Below are positions 63,501 through 64,000 of a stretch of DNA of 64,000 nucleotides, one piece after another. The first letter of the stretch is position 1. Each line of letters begins with the position of its first letter. The notes beneath the pieces were generated by a model, which saw only the letters and a program-made list of their open reading frames with translations, did not search any database and was not told the origin of the DNA. The position numbers and the translations under genes are program-made. Source of the stretch: Phaeocystidibacter luteus (GTDB taxonomy: Bacteria > Bacteroidota > Bacteroidia > Flavobacteriales > Schleiferiaceae); contig NZ_WBVO01000003.1 in NCBI RefSeq assembly GCF_008933115.1, positions 62,001-126,000 of the forward strand. The letters are read 5' to 3'.

Positions 63501-64000
63501 TCATCACAGAAAGCAACGAGTACATCGATATCACGATCAACTCCGTTTCTTCTGGATTGACAGCTGGTATTATCGACAGCATGCGTTTCGAGGTAATCGA
63601 CAACGACATCTTCATTCCAACTTACACAATCGATCAGATTGACGGTAGAGATGCTGACTGTGCTATCGACTCACTCCTTTCTTATGTTAGATTGAATGCA
63701 GTAGTAGTTGGGGTTGACCTTCAGGGTGCAGCTTCTTCGAACAGTGCATTTACCATTTGGGACGGTGAAGGCTTCGGTGTATTTGCCGGAGGTTTGAACT
63801 TCACAGTGAACGAAGGTGATTCAATCACACTTGTGGGTGAGCTTGATGAGTTCAACGGCCTTGCCCAAATCTACCCAGATTCAATTCGTGTATTGAAGAG
63901 CGGGTCTACATTGCCAACTCCGGTAGTTATCACTTCTTTGGATGAGACTACAGAATCTGAATTGGTTCGATTTAACAACGCCGAATTGGTTGACCCATCA
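60575..64000 (+). CDS. Large secreted protein: cupredoxin, jelly-roll, tandem OB-like units and Calx-beta (3' cut)
   Basis: At least 1142 residues, open to the window edge. Signal peptide to about A18-Q19. A cupredoxin domain (about 20-112) has all type 1 copper ligands: H55 (GFHN), C97, H100 and M105 (CTPHVGLGM). Next is an adhesin-type jelly-roll (about 115-280). Then come three ~195-residue tandem units (about 285-480, 480-680, 685-885), each with GDTV...G.VFT.DYDGN.GYSFF.QDATGG..., FNGLTEI.PDSI and VTTLDE.TE..FIRMNN; these resemble OB-fold modules found in secreted nucleases. A Calx-beta domain (about 890-1015) and a fourth partial unit follow. The C-terminal domain, perhaps an enzyme and a T9SS tail, is out of view. 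Its own promoter follows the receptor terminator. Confidence 0.8.
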   Translation, partial: MRKLYTLLLTSLSIFALAQTGHTVLVGSGGNNFSPSALTINQGDTVYFDCVSGFHNVDGTTSSYPNNPVGFGNGAAASAPWMYQFVFNTPGTYDYDCTPHVGLGMVGTITVNAVTPPLSGMVSQSFEGSDTWTYTNTPATYNTSGDIWDIVSSLSSISPSDGSMFWGMQDLNNGNGGGAFDHILEFDPVDVSGVTNGYVEFDYYTIGFDSSDSLRYILEFDNGTTWGPATQLTKDSQGWITESVQIPASAQYVRLQIIGYQNGGTDYAGIDNVRIAQGPPVPLEPISAITPNDMNNVPTRDGDTVYVGGTVFTIDYDGSAGYSFYIQDGTDGINIFNFNDLPNYTNPQIGDSIEVFGRVDFFNGLTEIFADSINLVSTGNSVGMPMVVTTLDETTESSFIRMNNMMIANPSQWSTSGGSFNVDITDGTNTFTMRIDSDCEIAGTPVPTGMFDVIGVGGQFDGSSPYTSGYQIFPRIAEDIAYHYVSLDTINAVDANGVASHDGDTVLATGTVFTVDYDGNTGYSFFMQDATGGINIFNFNDVSGYQVNLGDSIRVWGRVDQFNGLTEIVPDSIQLIASGKNVGAPLVVTTLDESTESEFIRMNGMTLATPSQWSTSGGSFNVDITDGTNTFTMRIDSDVNIHGTPAPTGTFDVIGVGSQFDSSNPYTSGYQILPRFTADIIPAGAVRSIDPIVTVDPADANGLALRDGDTVAIRGVVFTDDFDGNTGYSFFIQDATGGVNVWDFADQPNYLTPMRGDSLEIIGTVTQFNGLIEVQPDTIITLGTGTINGPTVVTTLGEMTEGEFIRMNNVSLVNPSQWQTSGSFNVDITDGTNTYTMRIDSDANFGTFPAPSGAFDVIGAGSQFDNSNPYTSGYQILPRDTNDIILVAPTTPTVNFVSSLVSVSESAGTVDVDLYINPTVGTAETVDLQVTLGPGVTIPGDGSITPMPNITTGIFTLNVPANGDTVSFQVSIVDDIITESNEYIDITINSVSSGLTAGIIDSMRFEVIDNDIFIPTYTIDQIDGRDADCAIDSLLSYVRLNAVVVGVDLQGAASSNSAFTIWDGEGFGVFAGGLNFTVNEGDSITLVGELDEFNGLAQIYPDSIRVLKSGSTLPTPVVITSLDETTESELVRFNNAELVDPS

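Overview
The window is about 47% GC by eye and reads as a chromosomal segment of a marine-type Bacteroidetes, most likely order Flavobacteriales (perhaps a Cryomorphaceae/Schleiferiaceae-like lineage; the family is a guess). The evidence is a gliding/type IX secretion gene set (gldB, gldC, sprF/porP-gldKLMN), a T9SS type A sorting tail, Bacteroidetes -7 promoter elements (TAnnTTTG) in front of many genes, and family-typical neighbours. There is no mobile element, CRISPR array, rRNA or tRNA that I can support. No gap longer than 300 bases lacks a gene.

Region 1 (1-13305, minus strand) is a division and cell wall (dcw) cluster transcribed mraZ-rsmH-ftsL-ftsI-murE-mraY-murD-ftsW-murG-murC-ftsQ-ftsA. 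Junctions overlap or nearly touch throughout. murF and ddl are absent, and ftsA runs off the left edge. The mraZ promoter carries a pair of MraZ-type TGGG boxes between its -33 and -7 elements; an opposite-facing pair lies about 100 bp further upstream.

Region 2 (13567-18018) holds engB, the gliding genes gldB and gldC, nadE, and a divergent histidine kinase / NarL-type regulator pair. Region 3 (18157-25645) holds two tandem secreted beta-solenoid paralogues with dockerin-like calcium-loop ends, then a PafA-like alkaline phosphatase. Region 4 (25606-36055) holds an ABC-F ATPase, a DUF983 protein, a FAD oxidoreductase, the T9SS motor/core operon sprF-gldK-gldL-gldM-gldN, and a ureohydrolase-fold protein that has lost metal ligands.

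Region 5 (36062-46134) holds topA, then a plus-strand operon miaB - small secreted protein - sigma-54 activator - lptE - acidic/proline-rich protein - secG, then groES-groEL. Region 6 (46219-54303) holds two lipoproteins, a T9SS cargo protein, an XRE regulator beside long inverted repeats, an M23 peptidase, tryptophan 2,3-dioxygenase, a DUF3108 protein and a glycosyltransferase.

Region 7 (54268-64000) is the most interesting. A PhoR/PhoB-like two-component system is transcribed away from a heavily expressed-looking beta-helix lipoprotein, a TonB-dependent receptor, and a very large secreted protein, cut by the window edge, that starts with a complete cupredoxin copper site followed by tandem ~195-residue units and a Calx-beta domain. 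The regulator/lipoprotein gap holds TTAACG direct repeats with an 11-bp period placed at the -35 region of a promoter. This looks like response-regulator control, perhaps phosphate-responsive, of a surface scavenging module; the substrate is inferred, not shown.
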